This document shows positions 1 through 12,217 of a DNA stretch of 64,000 nucleotides, piece after piece. Both the position numbers and the translations under genes were made by a program. Each line of letters starts with the position of its first letter. Positions within the stretch are counted from its first letter, which is position 1. The stretch covers positions 59,113,508 to 59,177,507 of the forward strand of contig NC_052351.1 of NCBI RefSeq assembly GCF_009727055.1, written 5' to 3'. A model generated the notes under the pieces. It ran no database searches. It was not told where the DNA came from and was given only the letters and a program-made list of their open reading frames with translations. The DNA is from Benincasa hispida. Its lineage: Eukaryota > Streptophyta > Magnoliopsida > Cucurbitales > Cucurbitaceae.

Positions 1-1185
1 GTAAAAAAACTTTTGACCCAACCATTATTACGAACCACTTGTGAAGGATTAACTCACTAATCATGGTTATATCGAGTGCACATAGTATATCTATAGTGAG
101 GGGAGTGCAACTACTGGGCTTTAGTGGAGTGACCCGGTAGTTAACGAATGGTGGTTAATTAGGTTAAAGAGTTTAGCCTGTTAATCACGAATCGTTGAAG
201 CCCATGATCTGTAGGTCCATGAGGTCCCCTACTAGCTCATATCGAACTAAATCTTAGAATAGTGTGATGAACGAATTTGAAATATTTAAATCTAGGTTTT
301 GGAGCAAAGCGGTAAATATATACAATATGTTTGACCTAATGTTCAATTATGAATTAAACATAAAAGAGAGAGAAAATATGAGATATTTAAATAAGATTTA
401 AATATCAAGATTATGAATAGGAATTCATATTTATTGAGAATATTGTGGGTTTAATATTAAATTAAATTAATTAAATTGTTTAATTAATTATTTAATATTA
501 ATTTAATTTTAAAATTGATTATTAGAATTAATTTTGAAATTAAATGAAATTGGTCAAAATTGCATTAAAAGTCAAATTGTTGACTAAGTAAAGAATGCAA
601 TGAAAGTCAAATTGTTGACTTTTGACTTTGAGAGTCAAACTTTGACTATTGACCAAGTTAGTGGAAAGATCCAACATTTGTGAGTGGGAAATGCCAACTT
701 TTACATTTCTAAGAGTTGTCTTCATTTGAAGACACTTGCCCCACTAAATCCCACTTTGAGATAGTGGATTTTCTAGTGTCAAATCCTTATCAAACTCAAA
801 GTTGCATGTTTTGCATGTAATGGTCTTTAAAAATGTAGAGTTTATGATTGTTTAGAACTCTTGGTCATAGTGGAAATTGATGAGATTATATGATAATCTC
901 ATAACAATTTTCTCTCAAAGACTTAACCTTTTTCCTCTTCAAATTAGTCATTCACTAGATCCCACCATCTTATTCTAAGGCCAGAGAATAGTCAAGAAGA
1001 CTCTTGTGGTGGTCTCCGTTCGTGAGGAGATTGGAGCTAATTTGGAGAAGATTCAAAGTCTACAAATGTTGTATTTCTACTTCTCCGTTTTACTTTATTT
1101 AATTGTATGCTTATCCTTTGTGATTAACCTAATTAGAGTACTTTAGATATGTTTTTCTTCCACTGTGCATTTGTTTGTTCCATCA
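1..1185 (+). mobile_element. LTR fragment (3' part), copia type, forward
   Basis: The left edge of the window lies inside an LTR. Bases 1-240 match, in reverse, the fragment at about 61000-61270, so both belong to one LTR family. About 560-660 is rich in repeated GTCAAA/TTGACT words. The LTR ends in CA at 1185. From 1186 the sequence switches abruptly to a minus-strand copia integrase region. The start lies outside the window, so solo LTR versus 3' LTR of a full element cannot be decided. No reading frame in it looks coding. Confidence 0.75.
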
Positions 1186-2080
1186 AGGATACTATTCCAT
1201 GCTCTATCAAATAGTTCTAGAATGTAAGATCCGTAAACTCTCCACCTCGATCAGATCAAAATGTTTTAATTATTTTATTTAATGCATTTTCAACTTCAGC
1301 CTTAAACTCTTTGAATTTTTCAAAAGCTTTAGACTTCTGTTATATTAAATAACATACCCATATCTTGAATAATCATTAGTAAAAGTGATGAAATATTCAA
1401 ACTCTCCTCTTACTTTAACATTCATCGGACCATAGAGGTCTGAATGTACAAGCTCTAAGGGTTTTTTGGCCCTATGACCTTTTCCAGTAAAAGATCATTT
1501 AGTCATTTTTCCATCAAGGCATGACTCACACACAGGTAAAGAATTTTTTTCTAACTCGCTTAGAAGTCCATTCTTAACCAATCTCTCAATCCTATTGAGA
1601 TTGATGTGTCCTAACCTTAGGTGCCAAAGACGAGCATTTTCTTTAGGAGAAGTTTTAAGTCTTTTATTTTGAGTTACCAATGTTTTAAGCATTTCAATGT
1701 TAAGGAGGGCTTTAGTTGCTAAGAGTCTTATCACATATAAATTATTTTTCAGCTTAGTAGAACAAATATTAATATCATTCTTGGAAATAAGGGCTTTATT
1801 TACTGAGAACTGTATAGAGTAGTTTTATTCTAATAAGCACTTTACAGAAATCAAGTTCCTCTTAAAACCAGGAACAACAAATACATTTTCAAGTAAAATA
1901 TACTATTCTGTAAAGCCAACTGGAGTCTTCCCACTGTAGCTGAGACGGCGTGCCCAGTTTCAACATGTATTGTCATCTCCCCAGCATCCAGCTACTGCCA
2001 GGAACTAATTCCTAGAAATGAAGAACAAACATAGTTAGTGGCACCTAAATCAATTATCCAGGCAGAATCATCATTCTACA
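1186..2080 (-). pseudogene. Copia pol remnant: integrase N-part, pre-integrase, protease
   Basis: Read on the minus strand this is the front of a Ty1/copia pol. The clearest stretch (1495-1734) is a GAG-pre-integrase zinc domain with LWHLRLGHINLNRIERLVKN followed by VCESCL, the HHCC layout. Around 2040-2075 is the protease signature, where the expected D-S-G-A-T-N reads D-L-G-A-T-N, so the catalytic triplet is damaged. Toward 1186 the start of the integrase core is readable with frameshifts and then cut off by the forward LTR. It is closely related to the pol at 18094-19200. Defective remnant. Confidence 0.8.
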
Positions 2081-2982
2081 CTAAACAGGTCTCCAATACA
2101 AGTAAATCATATTTACCTTGCTTGGCCTTCTTCTTTTCTGCAAGGTATTTGGGACAATTCCTCTTCCAATGTCCCTCGTGATTTCAATGGAAAAAGATTC
2201 CCTTTGCGATCTTGGCCTTTTTACCCTTCTGGGCAGCAGCTGATGGGTTAGCTTTCCCCTTTTCACCTTTCTTCTTCTTCCACTTCTTGGTACCGGAAGA
2301 AGAAGGCACACACTTAGTTCTAGAGAGTGATCCTCTGTAGAACTTCTTTGAGGACAAGGCAAAATTTTCCTTTCCCTTTTGCTCCTTTCTTTTCATCAAG
2401 GACTAAAAAGTCTGAAGCTCATTAAGCAAGGTGGTCAGATTGTAGTCAATCTTATTCATAACAGCATTGATACAGAACTGTAGGAAACTTTCGGGTAAAG
2501 ATTTCAAAATGAAGCTAACCTGACTTGCTTCATCAATGACAGACCCATTCATCTCTGCCATGTTGAAGGGGACCATCATGTTGAGAACATGTTCTTTAAC
2601 AAATGCCCCTTCTTGCATACGGGCATTGAAGATGTGTTTCAGAATGGCATACTTAAGTTGTGTGGGCAGTTGTACAAGTATCCCCCGCTAGGACTCCATG
2701 ATCTCACGGGCAGTGATCATGGGCTCATGCTTATTGGCCAAGACTTTAGAAAGGCTAACCAAGATATACACTCGAGCCTTTTCATTTCCCTTTATCCAGC
2801 GCTCGTATGTCTCTCGAACATTTCAAGTGGTATTTTGAGAAGGAATAGGAAGACAATCCTCTATAAGGACAAAATACAAGTCATCGATGATCGGTGTTAT
2901 GTTGATTGTGTTCTTCCATGTTGTATAATTTTTGTCGGTAAGTTTGTTCGATGGCGAGTAAATTTAAAGTTGCGGAAGTCAT
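2081..2982 (-). pseudogene. Copia gag remnant
   Basis: Minus-strand copia gag (UBN2 type) continuing upstream of the pol remnant. A start near 2982 gives MTSATLNLLA, matching the gag near 26830. The middle (2403-2618) keeps the conserved NLTTLLNELQTF run, and a Lys-rich linker follows. The CCHC zinc knuckle around 2160-2195 is broken: the first Cys is Phe and the second is a stop, while the His and last Cys survive (GHWKRNCPKY). The 5' leader and primer site are missing; gag joins LTR mid-sequence near 2983, pointing to an illegitimate deletion. Confidence 0.78.
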
Positions 2983-3683
2983 GATTAATAAATTGTTGAA
3001 ACCATACAATTTATTTAACGGTACTTGAATAATTAATTAAACTCTTTTATTAAATTATTCAACATCCGTTAACTATCAGGCACTTCACTAAAGACCGATA
3101 GTTGTACTCTTCGTACTACAAATATATTTCTGTGTCCATTAGATATAACTAGTCAACAGTGCAATGACCCTTCACAAATTGCTCGTAAGTACAATTGGGC
3201 CAAAATTATCGTTTTTCCCTTGTAGTTACATCTAACTCTTTAAGTACTACTAATCCCTCGAATGAACAATAAGTCATAGTCTAACTATTACCAAACCCCT
3301 CTCAGGCCAAGAGAGGGTATAGCATCACATTGTTCAAGCCCCAGAATCAGCCCTTAAGGCAATTTATCTACTTACCCTGACATTGGGAATGGAGTGAATT
3401 TCTTCTTGTGTAGTTGTGTTCCCAACTCCTCAACCAAAAAAATCCTCAAAATGGTAGGCTTATTGAGTCGATGATGTGGCCACTCTCACCCATACAAATC
3501 AAAGGACCGTCTTCATAGGCAAGAGTTCACAACTCACTCAAGATTCAGGACATGTCACCTATGGTCATTCTGGTGAAATGTAAGTCTCTATTATGAACAG
3601 AGTTATATAATGAGACTAGTCATTTCGTGGTCCAGTCTTATACACACTCCTTTGTATAGAATACCCCCCTCACATGTCTCCAC
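2983..3683 (-). mobile_element. Copia LTR, minus orientation, left piece
   Basis: This resembles the minus-strand LTR at 14109-15981: the blocks around the TTAACTATCAGG, ATTTCTGTGTCCATT and CAGCCCTTAAGG motifs occur in the same order. It is interrupted at 3683/3684 by a forward solo LTR and resumes at 5791, so it was one LTR before that insertion. Its left half is missing; it joins the gag remnant directly. Confidence 0.8.
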
Positions 3684-5785
3684 TGTTGGGATTAATGTCC
3701 TAATTCTGCTGGTAGTCTCGTAGTTTGTAAACATTTTGTACACATGTTATTAATAAAATAAATTTTATTTTATTTGCATTTACTAAGATCCAATAAACTA
3801 AGATCCGTGGTTATTCCATGTAATTTAAGCATGTATGTGAGACATACAAGTAGATTATGCCTTAAGTAATAACCTAAAGGTCTGTAGTATAAGGATAAAT
3901 GAGGGATATCTTATCGTGGTGACACTACAGATACGACCCCCTTTGTAGATATTTACAAGTGTTGAAAAGTGCTACAAATGGTCTGATCCTGACCATTGAT
4001 GTGGAGACATGCGAGCAGGGATGTCCTATACAAAGAGTTTGTATAAGACATGACCACGAGATGATTCGTCTCTTTATATAACGCTGTTGATAATTGAGAC
4101 TTACATCTCATTAAAATGACCATAAGTGACATGACCTTAATACTGAGTGTTTTAGGAACTCCTACCTATGAGGATGGTCCTTTGATTAGTATGGGTGAGA
4201 GTGGCCAGATTGACAACTGAACAAGCTTACCTTTTTGGGGATTCGTCTGATTGGGGAGGTAGGAACTCAGTTATACAAGACGGAATTCACTTCTTCCTTA
4301 GAGTGGGGTAAGTAGATAAATTACTCCCTTAAGGGCTGATTTCGAGTCTTGAGCATAATGGTCACACCCTCTCTTTGGAAAAGAGAACTCAGTCATAGTA
4401 GGACTATGACTTATTGTTCATTAGAGGAATCAGTGATACTTAAGGAGTTAGATGTAACTACAGGGGCAAAACAGTAAATTGGCCCAACTGTACTTATGAG
4501 CGATTTGTGAAGGGTTATCGCACTGTTGATTGGTTATATGGACACAAAAATATATATGTAGTGCAAAGAGTGCAACTGTCGGTCTTTAATGGAGTGACTA
4601 ACAATTAACGGATGGTGGATCTCGTGACTAAAGAGTTTAGTCAATTATTCACATACCGTTAGAGCTTCAAGCTACAGGTCCATAAGGTCCCTTTGGTATC
4701 TCAATGGGTTCAAATTGAGAATCAGATTTTGGGTTAGTTTGAAATGTTCAAATTAACAAGAGAAAGTTTAATTATATGTGATATAATTAAATAGTTCAAT
4801 TATATGTGATATAATTGACTTAACTTATGAGATACATTAATTGGAGGAATTAATATAAATATGATTTATGTTAAATACCATAAAATAGAAAAAGAACTAT
4901 GGTTTATATGTTTCATATGATGAAATATTAAAACTATAGGTTATAAATATAATATGATAAGTTGGTTATCCTATTTATTTATAATATATTAATTATATGA
5001 TAATTAATTCTTTTTCTCTAATAACCGTTTGAGTTGGAGGTTATTGGAAGTTTTATGGTAACCGTGAGATAAAAGAAAAATTGTTTTTCAAAATTTAGAG
5101 TTAATTCATTCGGAAAATTCTCACGGGAAAAAAAGGCTATCAAGTAAAAATAGTTTTTACTAAGCGATAGCTGTTGAGAGTCTAAACGATCGTTTAGAGT
5201 TGACTATGCGATAGTTACTCTTTTGATCGTTGCTACGTGATCGAGTAGCAAAGTCTATGCGATAGGATTCAGTTTACTAAACGATCGAGTACATCGTCTA
5301 TATGATAGACAGCGTTCATATCTCCCACTTACTCGATCGTCTACTCGATTGCATACCTCATATCTTCCTCAATCCAAGATCATACAGAGCCCACAACTCC
5401 TGGATTCTCACACTGAGAATACCAAGGTAACACTTGTAATAGTGTTCTACATCCGTTCGTGAATTGAGTTGGACTCGATTGAGTTTGAGGAGCATTCAGA
5501 TGTTCGTGGAAGTTGTGTTCGTGTTTGTGTTGTTGGCTGTTTCGGTCGTTGCATTCGAGTGCATCTTTGGGCGCATTGGAGACTGGTTGAGGGATTCTTG
5601 AAGAAGGGTTCTTCAAAGATATGCATCCTCTATCTCTTATATCATTTTATAGCATACTGTAATTTCTGATTATGCGTAATCTATTCATTTCCGTTTAAGA
5701 CTGTAATCGTTATGTTCATTCGAATTTGAATTAGGAATGATCCACTTCCGCTGCTCACGGAGATCTCTGTTTGTGATTTTTGTCA
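3684..5785 (+). mobile_element. Solo copia LTR, forward, inserted in an older minus LTR
   Basis: Begins TGTTGGGATTAATGTCC and ends TTTTTGTCA, giving TG...CA ends over about 2.1 kb. No primer site or polypurine tract follows. Flanks are TCCAC (3679-3683) and TCTAC (5786-5790), a five-base duplication with one transition. The minus LTR it split continues on both sides. The internal order matches the LTR at 39273-41145, including the CGATCG-rich block near 5150-5330. Most likely produced by LTR-LTR recombination. Confidence 0.85.
5182..5197. repeat. Perfect 16-bp palindrome in LTR
   Basis: CTAAACGATCGTTTAG equals its own reverse complement. Variants of this word recur in other LTRs of the family (14580-14640, 23240-23300, 62868-62960) and in the leader at 21950-22480. 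Confidence 0.9.
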
Positions 5786-5790
5786 TCTAC

Positions 5791-6124
5791 ATGAATGGTT
5801 AGGATCATATCATTTGTAGCACTTTACAACAATTGTAACATCTATAAAGCGGGTCATATTCATAGTGTCACCAGGATAAGGTATCTAGCCTTATCCATCT
5901 ACTACAGACCATTTAGGTTATCACTTAAACATGATCCACCTGTATGTCTTTACATACATGTTTAAGCTACGGTTGATAACCTTGGATGTTAGTTTATTGG
6001 TTTGTGGGTTTATGCTACTAAATGTCAAATAAAACATTTCATATTTTATTAAATAAACAAAATGTTTGTACAATACAATTACAAACTACAGGATCCTACG
6101 AGATTTAGGGCATCAACTCCAACA
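5791..6124 (-). mobile_element. Copia LTR, minus orientation, right piece (LTR start)
   Basis: Continuation of the LTR at 2983-3683 after the solo LTR. Its right end is CATCAACTCCAACA, the reverse complement of a typical TGTTGGAGTTGATG start, so 6124 is the true outer end. The block around the tract with TTATCCATCTACTACAGACC matches 15720-15750 and 24310-24330. Confidence 0.85.
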
Positions 6125-7641
6125 CTGATATCATCTTTTCATTTGTTTTCTTCCTCGATTCCAAGCAAGTATTTTTCTCTCGATTTGATTCAAACCCTCT
6201 ATCTGACGAGTGCACGTCTGAAGGTGGGTATTGTGTCAACCTTGAGAGTAACCGACAACAACGATTCACACCTAGGTCGTGTTGAATTTACTTCCAAGAT
6301 AGTAGGTTCACGACACAATAAATTACTTATAAATCTGATGACCAAATAACAAAATTAAATAAAATGATATATATAAAATTTGATTGTGATTCAAATAGGA
6401 AATTGGAAGAAAATTAAAATACTTCAATGAGATTCAAATACTCCAATTGAAATATATATTTTTTGATAACGGGGACACTATATCGATCACTACAAATAAG
6501 ACTTTTATGGGTTATGCCAATGCCTGCTTGAGAGAAATGAGTCATTTTTAGAGAATTGAGGATTATCTCTAAGATCTTTCCCTCTTCGATCACCCTTTTG
6601 GCAAGAGGCTTCTACAAGTTAGGATCCTATGTTCGAATCATAGCAAGAAAAACTAGGTGGGGATGGGGAATTCACCTTGTTGAAGCTGGAGAGCAAATAG
6701 GTGGAAGATAACTAATTATCAATTTAGAATTTAAATTGATATAATTATTAGTTTGAGGTTTCACCTTATAATTTAGGGTATAAATTACTTTCAGATAAAA
6801 ATTATTTAATTTCATAAAAAGTAATATTTCTATAATTGTTGTATTTTTTATTTTTTAACAATTTAGTCACTGTACTTTAGTATATAACAATTTAGTTCTT
6901 ATACTTTAAAATTTGTAATGGTTTAGTCTCTTTTGTGAATACCATAGTGTTAAGATTTAATCGTTAGATTTTTTATACTAATTAAAAACTATGTATGTTT
7001 ATAAGCTATAAAGTCTAAGTCATCAAATAATAAAATTTTTATTTAATTTTAATTAATTCTTTTTTACTTTAGAGATTTTATTGTTACAAATTTAAAAATA
7101 CAGGAACGAAATTGTTAAATACTAATTTAGAAACTAAATCATTATAAAATAGAAATACATACACGGAATGGTTAGAGACAATCATAATATTAAATTTTCG
7201 TCAAAATGTCGATATTTTCATATTTCACATTTTCATAAATTCGACATTGACATGAAGGATGAATCGATATTTTCATTATATCATAGATAAATACACCAAA
7301 GACAAAAAATAATCATCAAAATGCGACTAATATAAATATAATATAAATAATATACCTATTAACTTGTTTGGAAATCATAAAAAAATTATTTACTCATTTA
7401 AATTTATTTTTAAAATTTTTTACTTTTATATATTTTTTAAAAAATATCCATCGAAATCGATAGTTTATCGATATTTTTATTGAAATTTATGTAAAATTAA
7501 GATCTCGATATTTTCATCGATATCGATATTTTAAAGTTGAAACAATTTTGATCAAAATTATTGCTTAAAGGATAAAAAAGAATCTTTAACATACCTTGAG
7601 AAAAGAGAAATAAAGAGATTGGAGAAATGACAGATGATCCA
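6125..7641. other. Intergenic, AT-rich, no gene seen
   Basis: No coding signal was found. About 6840-6920 contains repeated phrases such as AACAATTTAGT with TATACTTTA, common in plant dispersed repeats. About 7190-7560 is studded with ATCGATATTTTCAT-like words in both orientations, suggesting a degraded repeat. This is the left flank of element A. Confidence 0.6.
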
Positions 7642-8041
7642 TGTTAGATATATTTAAATAATAATATGTTTAATTAAGTATGAGATATGTATGTGGATTA
7701 ATAATTTATCACATTCGGTTATTTTATTAGATTGGGTCATATTATATAATCTAATTAATTAAAGTCCTAGATTCCTAATTGAGTATAGACTTAATGGTTA
7801 AAAGCTCATTCCTAAAAGTTAATTAGGCTATGGTCCCCAATATACCAAAACAATAACTAGTCAATCTTTTTTTAATGAGAGATACCACTAAGGGCATTCA
7901 GAGTTTTGGTTGAGGAAGATAATAGGCACCTTAAAGCCATTTTCATTAATGGAATTCGATATGTTATTTATTCTGATAATTTGACATGAACGATCCTAAG
8001 GTTTATTTATTCAATATAAATATAAAGTATTTATGCTAACA
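7642..8041 (+). repeat. 5' LTR of element A
   Basis: About 400 bp, TG...CA. It matches 42184-42658 along its length but lacks about 60-75 bp around the position of the TATATAAAG box seen in the 3' copy near 42398, so the left LTR has probably lost its core promoter. Confidence 0.88.
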
Positions 8042-8043
8042 AA

Positions 8044-8054
8044 TGGTATCATAG
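8044..8054 (+). other. Primer-binding site of A
   Basis: TGGTATCATAG two bases after the LTR. It resembles the initiator-Met tRNA complement TGGTATCAGAG with one mismatch. Confidence 0.7.
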
Positions 8055-9117
8055 AATGAATTTCATGTTGGATTGTTGATTTATAATTATTTTCTATTAG
8101 GATTTTGATTCAATTTATGCTAAAGATGGTTAAAAGTTTAAAAGAATTAAGATTAAAAAAACGAAACCCTCGTTACCCATGAAAATTCACGTCGGCAACA
8201 CATGAGAACTTCAGCGTTCATCAAAACGTCTCGCCGGCGGAAGGTATTCTATTAACGCAATCAGATGTTCTCAATGGAATCTAATTGAATTCGGTGTTTT
8301 TTTTAATGAGATAAAGTGGTTTTTTCGTTGAGCAGTGGCAACTTATTGGGTGGTTTCACGGTTGTTGGGATGATATTCAATTTCTGAGTATATACTGCAT
8401 GATCTATAGCATAGTTGCTACTAAATTGATTTCATACCATTATTGGGATTGTTGCATATTCTGATTTCAAATTAATTGATCATATTGCAGTTTAAATTTA
8501 AATTTGATTGATAATATGGTCGATTTAAATTTAAATTTGATCGATATTTTGGTGAATTTAAATTTATATTTGATGGATAATATTTAGTGATATTCACTTT
8601 TTATGTTGCTTTAATTGTATTATATGTATGCAATTATTGAGTGAATATTGATAAAGACTATTTGGTGTTCTTTCTCCTTTATTTGTGTACAATTATATTA
8701 TTATATTATTGTGTCTTATATTTTAGATTGAATTGGTAAAAAAAATATGTTACCAAAGTAGCCTCTATTATCTAGATCGGTTTAATTATGAAATATAAGA
8801 TGTGCATATTCATGAACTTATGCGGACAATTATCGGCCGAAAGAAAAATAATTATTTGGCCAAATTGTGGGTATACATGTGGTAATGAGTATGTGGCAAT
8901 TATAAGGATTGTTCATGTGAAAAATAGTCGGTCCAAAGAAAGGCTATTTTTTTTACAGAGTTTATTGTCAGTACTTTGATTACTATATTAAGAGTACCAT
9001 TTACAGTTAGTCTTTTTACCCAAAGGCTGGACATCAATGTTGTGCTAGGTATCTTGTTAAAGGGGCCCACCACATATGTCAAATTATTTTATTATATTTT
9101 AATTATGAGTATATGTT
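8055..9117 (+). other. Untranslated leader of A
   Basis: Between primer site and gag with no convincing frame. At 8488-8585 there are three imperfect copies of a roughly 37-bp unit containing TTTAAATTTAAATTTGATNGAT. Short frames near 8788-9082 show no family resemblance. Confidence 0.6.
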
Positions 9118-9960
9118 TTGTTGTTTATTGTTTCAATTGGTCTTACTCAAATATCTGGAAATCTGAGTTCAACCCCTAAGTTAAATGTATCAAACTTCAA
9201 GATTTGGAAGGAAAACATAGAGATACTTCTCGGGTGTATGGATTTGGACCTTGCATTAGGATCGATAAACCTACTTTTACTAAGGAATAGACAAATACAG
9301 CTAATATAGAGAAGTGGCCAGAACAATCAAATCGTATGTGTCTGGTGATCATTAGGTACTCTATTCTAGAGTCTTTTCAGGGCTCTTATCATGGAAAGTG
9401 AAAATGTCAATAAGTTCGTTGCTCAAATTGAGAAATATTTTGCTAAAAAATGAAAAAGGGGAAGCAAATAGTCTTTTAACTTCTTTTACTTTTATGAGGT
9501 ATAAGGGCAATGGAAACATAAGGGAGTCATGGAAATGTCCAATCTCGCAGGTAAATTAAAGGTACTTGATATCGAGATAAATGAAAATTTACTCGTGCAT
9601 CTAATACTTATCTCTCTTCCTGCACAATTAACTCAGTTTACGATAAGCTATAATACTCAAAAGAATAAATGGAGTATTAATGAGCTTATCTCACAATATG
9701 TGCAAGAAGAAGATAGGATTAAAAGAGAAATGATAGAAAGTGCTCATTTGGCAATAGGCTCTCGTGATAAGAAGAAAAGGAAATTTGTGGATGTTGCAAA
9801 AGGGACATCTCAGCAAAATAAAAATAAGAAACACGCTACTGAAAATCCTTGTTTTTTCTGTAAAATGAAAGGTCGCTTCAAGAAAGATTGTCCCAAGTAT
9901 GCCAAGTGGCATGTAAAGAAGGATAAACTTGTTACTTTTGTTTATTCTAAAGTTAATTAG
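9118..9960 (+). pseudogene. Gag of element A, frameshifted
   Basis: Copia-type gag (UBN2 family), normally the RNA-binding capsid protein. The front reads LNVSNFKIWKENIEILLGCM (about 9181-9245), then stops and frameshifts occur up to 9528. The back half is open at 9529-9960 with YVQEEDRIKREM and a Lys-rich tail. The zinc knuckle CFFCKMKGRFKKDC has Arg in place of the metal-binding His. The frame ends at 9960, before the protease region. Not functional as read. Confidence 0.82.
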
Positions 9961-12217
9961 CTTCTATACCTACAGATACTTGGTGGATAGATTTGGATGC
10001 TACTACTCACATAAGTATATCAATGCAAGGTTGCCTGTGGAGCTGATCACCAAGTGATGCTAAAAGATTCATCTATATGGGCGATGGCAAAGCAGTTCAA
10101 GTTGAAGTTGTTGGGAATTTTAGATTACTTTTAAAAACTAGTTTTTTTTTTTTTTTTTTTATCTGAATGAGACTTTTATTGTATCGTCATTTAGACGTAA
10201 TTTAGTTTCTATTTTCAGTTTGGACAAATTTGGTTTTTCTTGTTCTTTTGAAAATAATAAAGTTAGTCTTTTTCAAGATTCCAAGCTTATTGGTACAGGT
10301 TCTTTAATTGATAATCTATGCATGCTTGATTCTTTTTCTTCATTTAACAAGATCCTGTTATCTAATTCATGAGGTACAAAGTGTAAATTAAATGAGAACT
10401 TCGCTATGTTATGACACAAGCGCTTAGGTCACATCTCTAAACAGAGAATTCAAAGACTTGTGTCAGATGAAATTCGTGATTCCCTTGATTTAAGTAACTT
10501 CAATGTTTGTGTGGAATGTATTAAGGAAAAATAGACAAACATAAGAAAATTAGGTGTCAACAGATGCTCAGACGTCTTAGAACTAATACATACGAACATT
10601 TGTGGTTCATTCCCTACGGCTTCCTGGAATGGACAACAATATTTTATTACGTTCATAGACGACTATTCAAGATATCGGTACCTATATTTAATTCATGAGA
10701 AATGTTGATCTTTAGACGTTTTCAAGTCTTTCAAAGTTGAAGCTGAACTTCAACTTGAGAAAATTAAGGCTACCAAATCTGATCGTGGTGGTGAATACTA
10801 CGATAGATATGATGGATCAGGTGAACAACGTCTAGAGCCCTTTGCCAAATACCTAGAGGAATGTGGAATCGTCCTGTAATACACTATTTCGGGCAAACCC
10901 AACATGAATGGTGTAGTGGAAAGGTGAAATAGAACACTTAAGGATATGGTAAGAAGTATGATTAGTCATTCTTCTCTACCAGAATCCCTCTAGGCACAAG
11001 GCATTAAAGACTGCAGCATATATCTTTAATAGGGTACCTAGTAAAGCAGTAGCTAAAACCCCTTATGAGCTGTGGACAGGAAAGAAGTCTAGTATCAGGC
11101 ATCTTCACATCTAGGGTTGTCCAACTGAGGTTAGGCCTTATAAACCTAATGAAAGAAAATTGGATGCAAGAACTATTAGCTGCTATTTTGTTGGATATTC
11201 TGGGTGCTCTCGGAGTTTCAAGTTTTATGATATCACTTATAAATCAATGTTTGAAACGGGAAATGTTAGATTACTTGAGGATGTTGAGTTTGGGGGGAAA
11301 GATAACATAAGGAAAGTTGTCTTTGAAGAAGATTTAGTTTCTTTTCCTCATATGGTTATAAATGATATTCAGGCTCTAATTCCCGATTTTACTATTGAAC
11401 CAATTATAGAACAAGACAACATTGAAGTTCTCGTTGTTGAACCTTAAGTTCAAATTCCACAACCTTAAGAAGTACCACTAAGAAGATCTATTATAGAGAG
11501 AAGAAGTGCAATTCTAGATGATAATGTTTCTTCAAGAACATCAAGATGATGTGGGCGTAATGAAAGATGATCCAATCAACTTCCAACAAGCTCTACAAAG
11601 TTCTAACTTTCAAAAGTGGATAAGTACTATGGAAGAGGAAATAAAATCTATGAAAGACAATGACGTTTGGGAACTTGTCGAATTGCCATCAGGAGTAAAA
11701 CCTATAGGTTGTAAATGGATATTTAAAACTAAAAGGGATTCACATGGCAATATCGAAAAATATAAGGCTTGTCTTATTGCAAAGGGTTTTATTCAAAAGG
11801 AAGGCTTTGATTATAAAGAAACTTTCTCTCCAATTTCATCAAAAGACTCTTTTAGGGTAATCATGGCACTGGTGGCTCACTTTGATTTAGAGCTACACCA
11901 GATAGGTGTTAAAACTGTGTTTCTCAATGTGAACATTAATCAGACGATTTATATGGTGCAACCAGAAAACTTTGTGTCTGGTAATTCAAATTCTATGGTG
12001 TGCAAATTGAAGAAATCCATTTACGGTCTCAAGCAAGCCTCTCATCAATGGTATCATAAATTCCATGAAGTGATAACCTCCTTTGGTTTTTAGGTGAATA
12101 TAATGGAAGATTGTGTATATCACAAGTTTAGTGGGAGTAAATCAATCTTTCTAGTGTTATATGTCGATGACACACTCATAGCAAGTAATGATGTAGGTTT
12201 ATTGCATAAACTAAATG
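9961..12217 (+). pseudogene. Pol of element A: protease, integrase, RT (truncated)
   Basis: Readable in order across several frames. Protease: DTWWIDLDATTHIS, where D-S-G has become D-L-D. Pre-integrase: LWHKRLGHISKQRIQRLV. Integrase core: the first acidic residue is lost (HTNICGSF), SDRGGEYYD and GVVER are present. RT at 11518-12180 is the longest open part, with WIFKTK, KTVFLN, SIYGLKQAS and YVDDTLIASND. A run of T near 10143-10160 disrupts the protease. The sequence stops shortly after YVDD at the junction with D; the RT-RNase H connection is deleted. Confidence 0.85.

Noticed and set aside
6062..6349. 95-codon frame across the LTR border
   Set aside because: It starts inside a minus LTR and runs into spacer; no domain.
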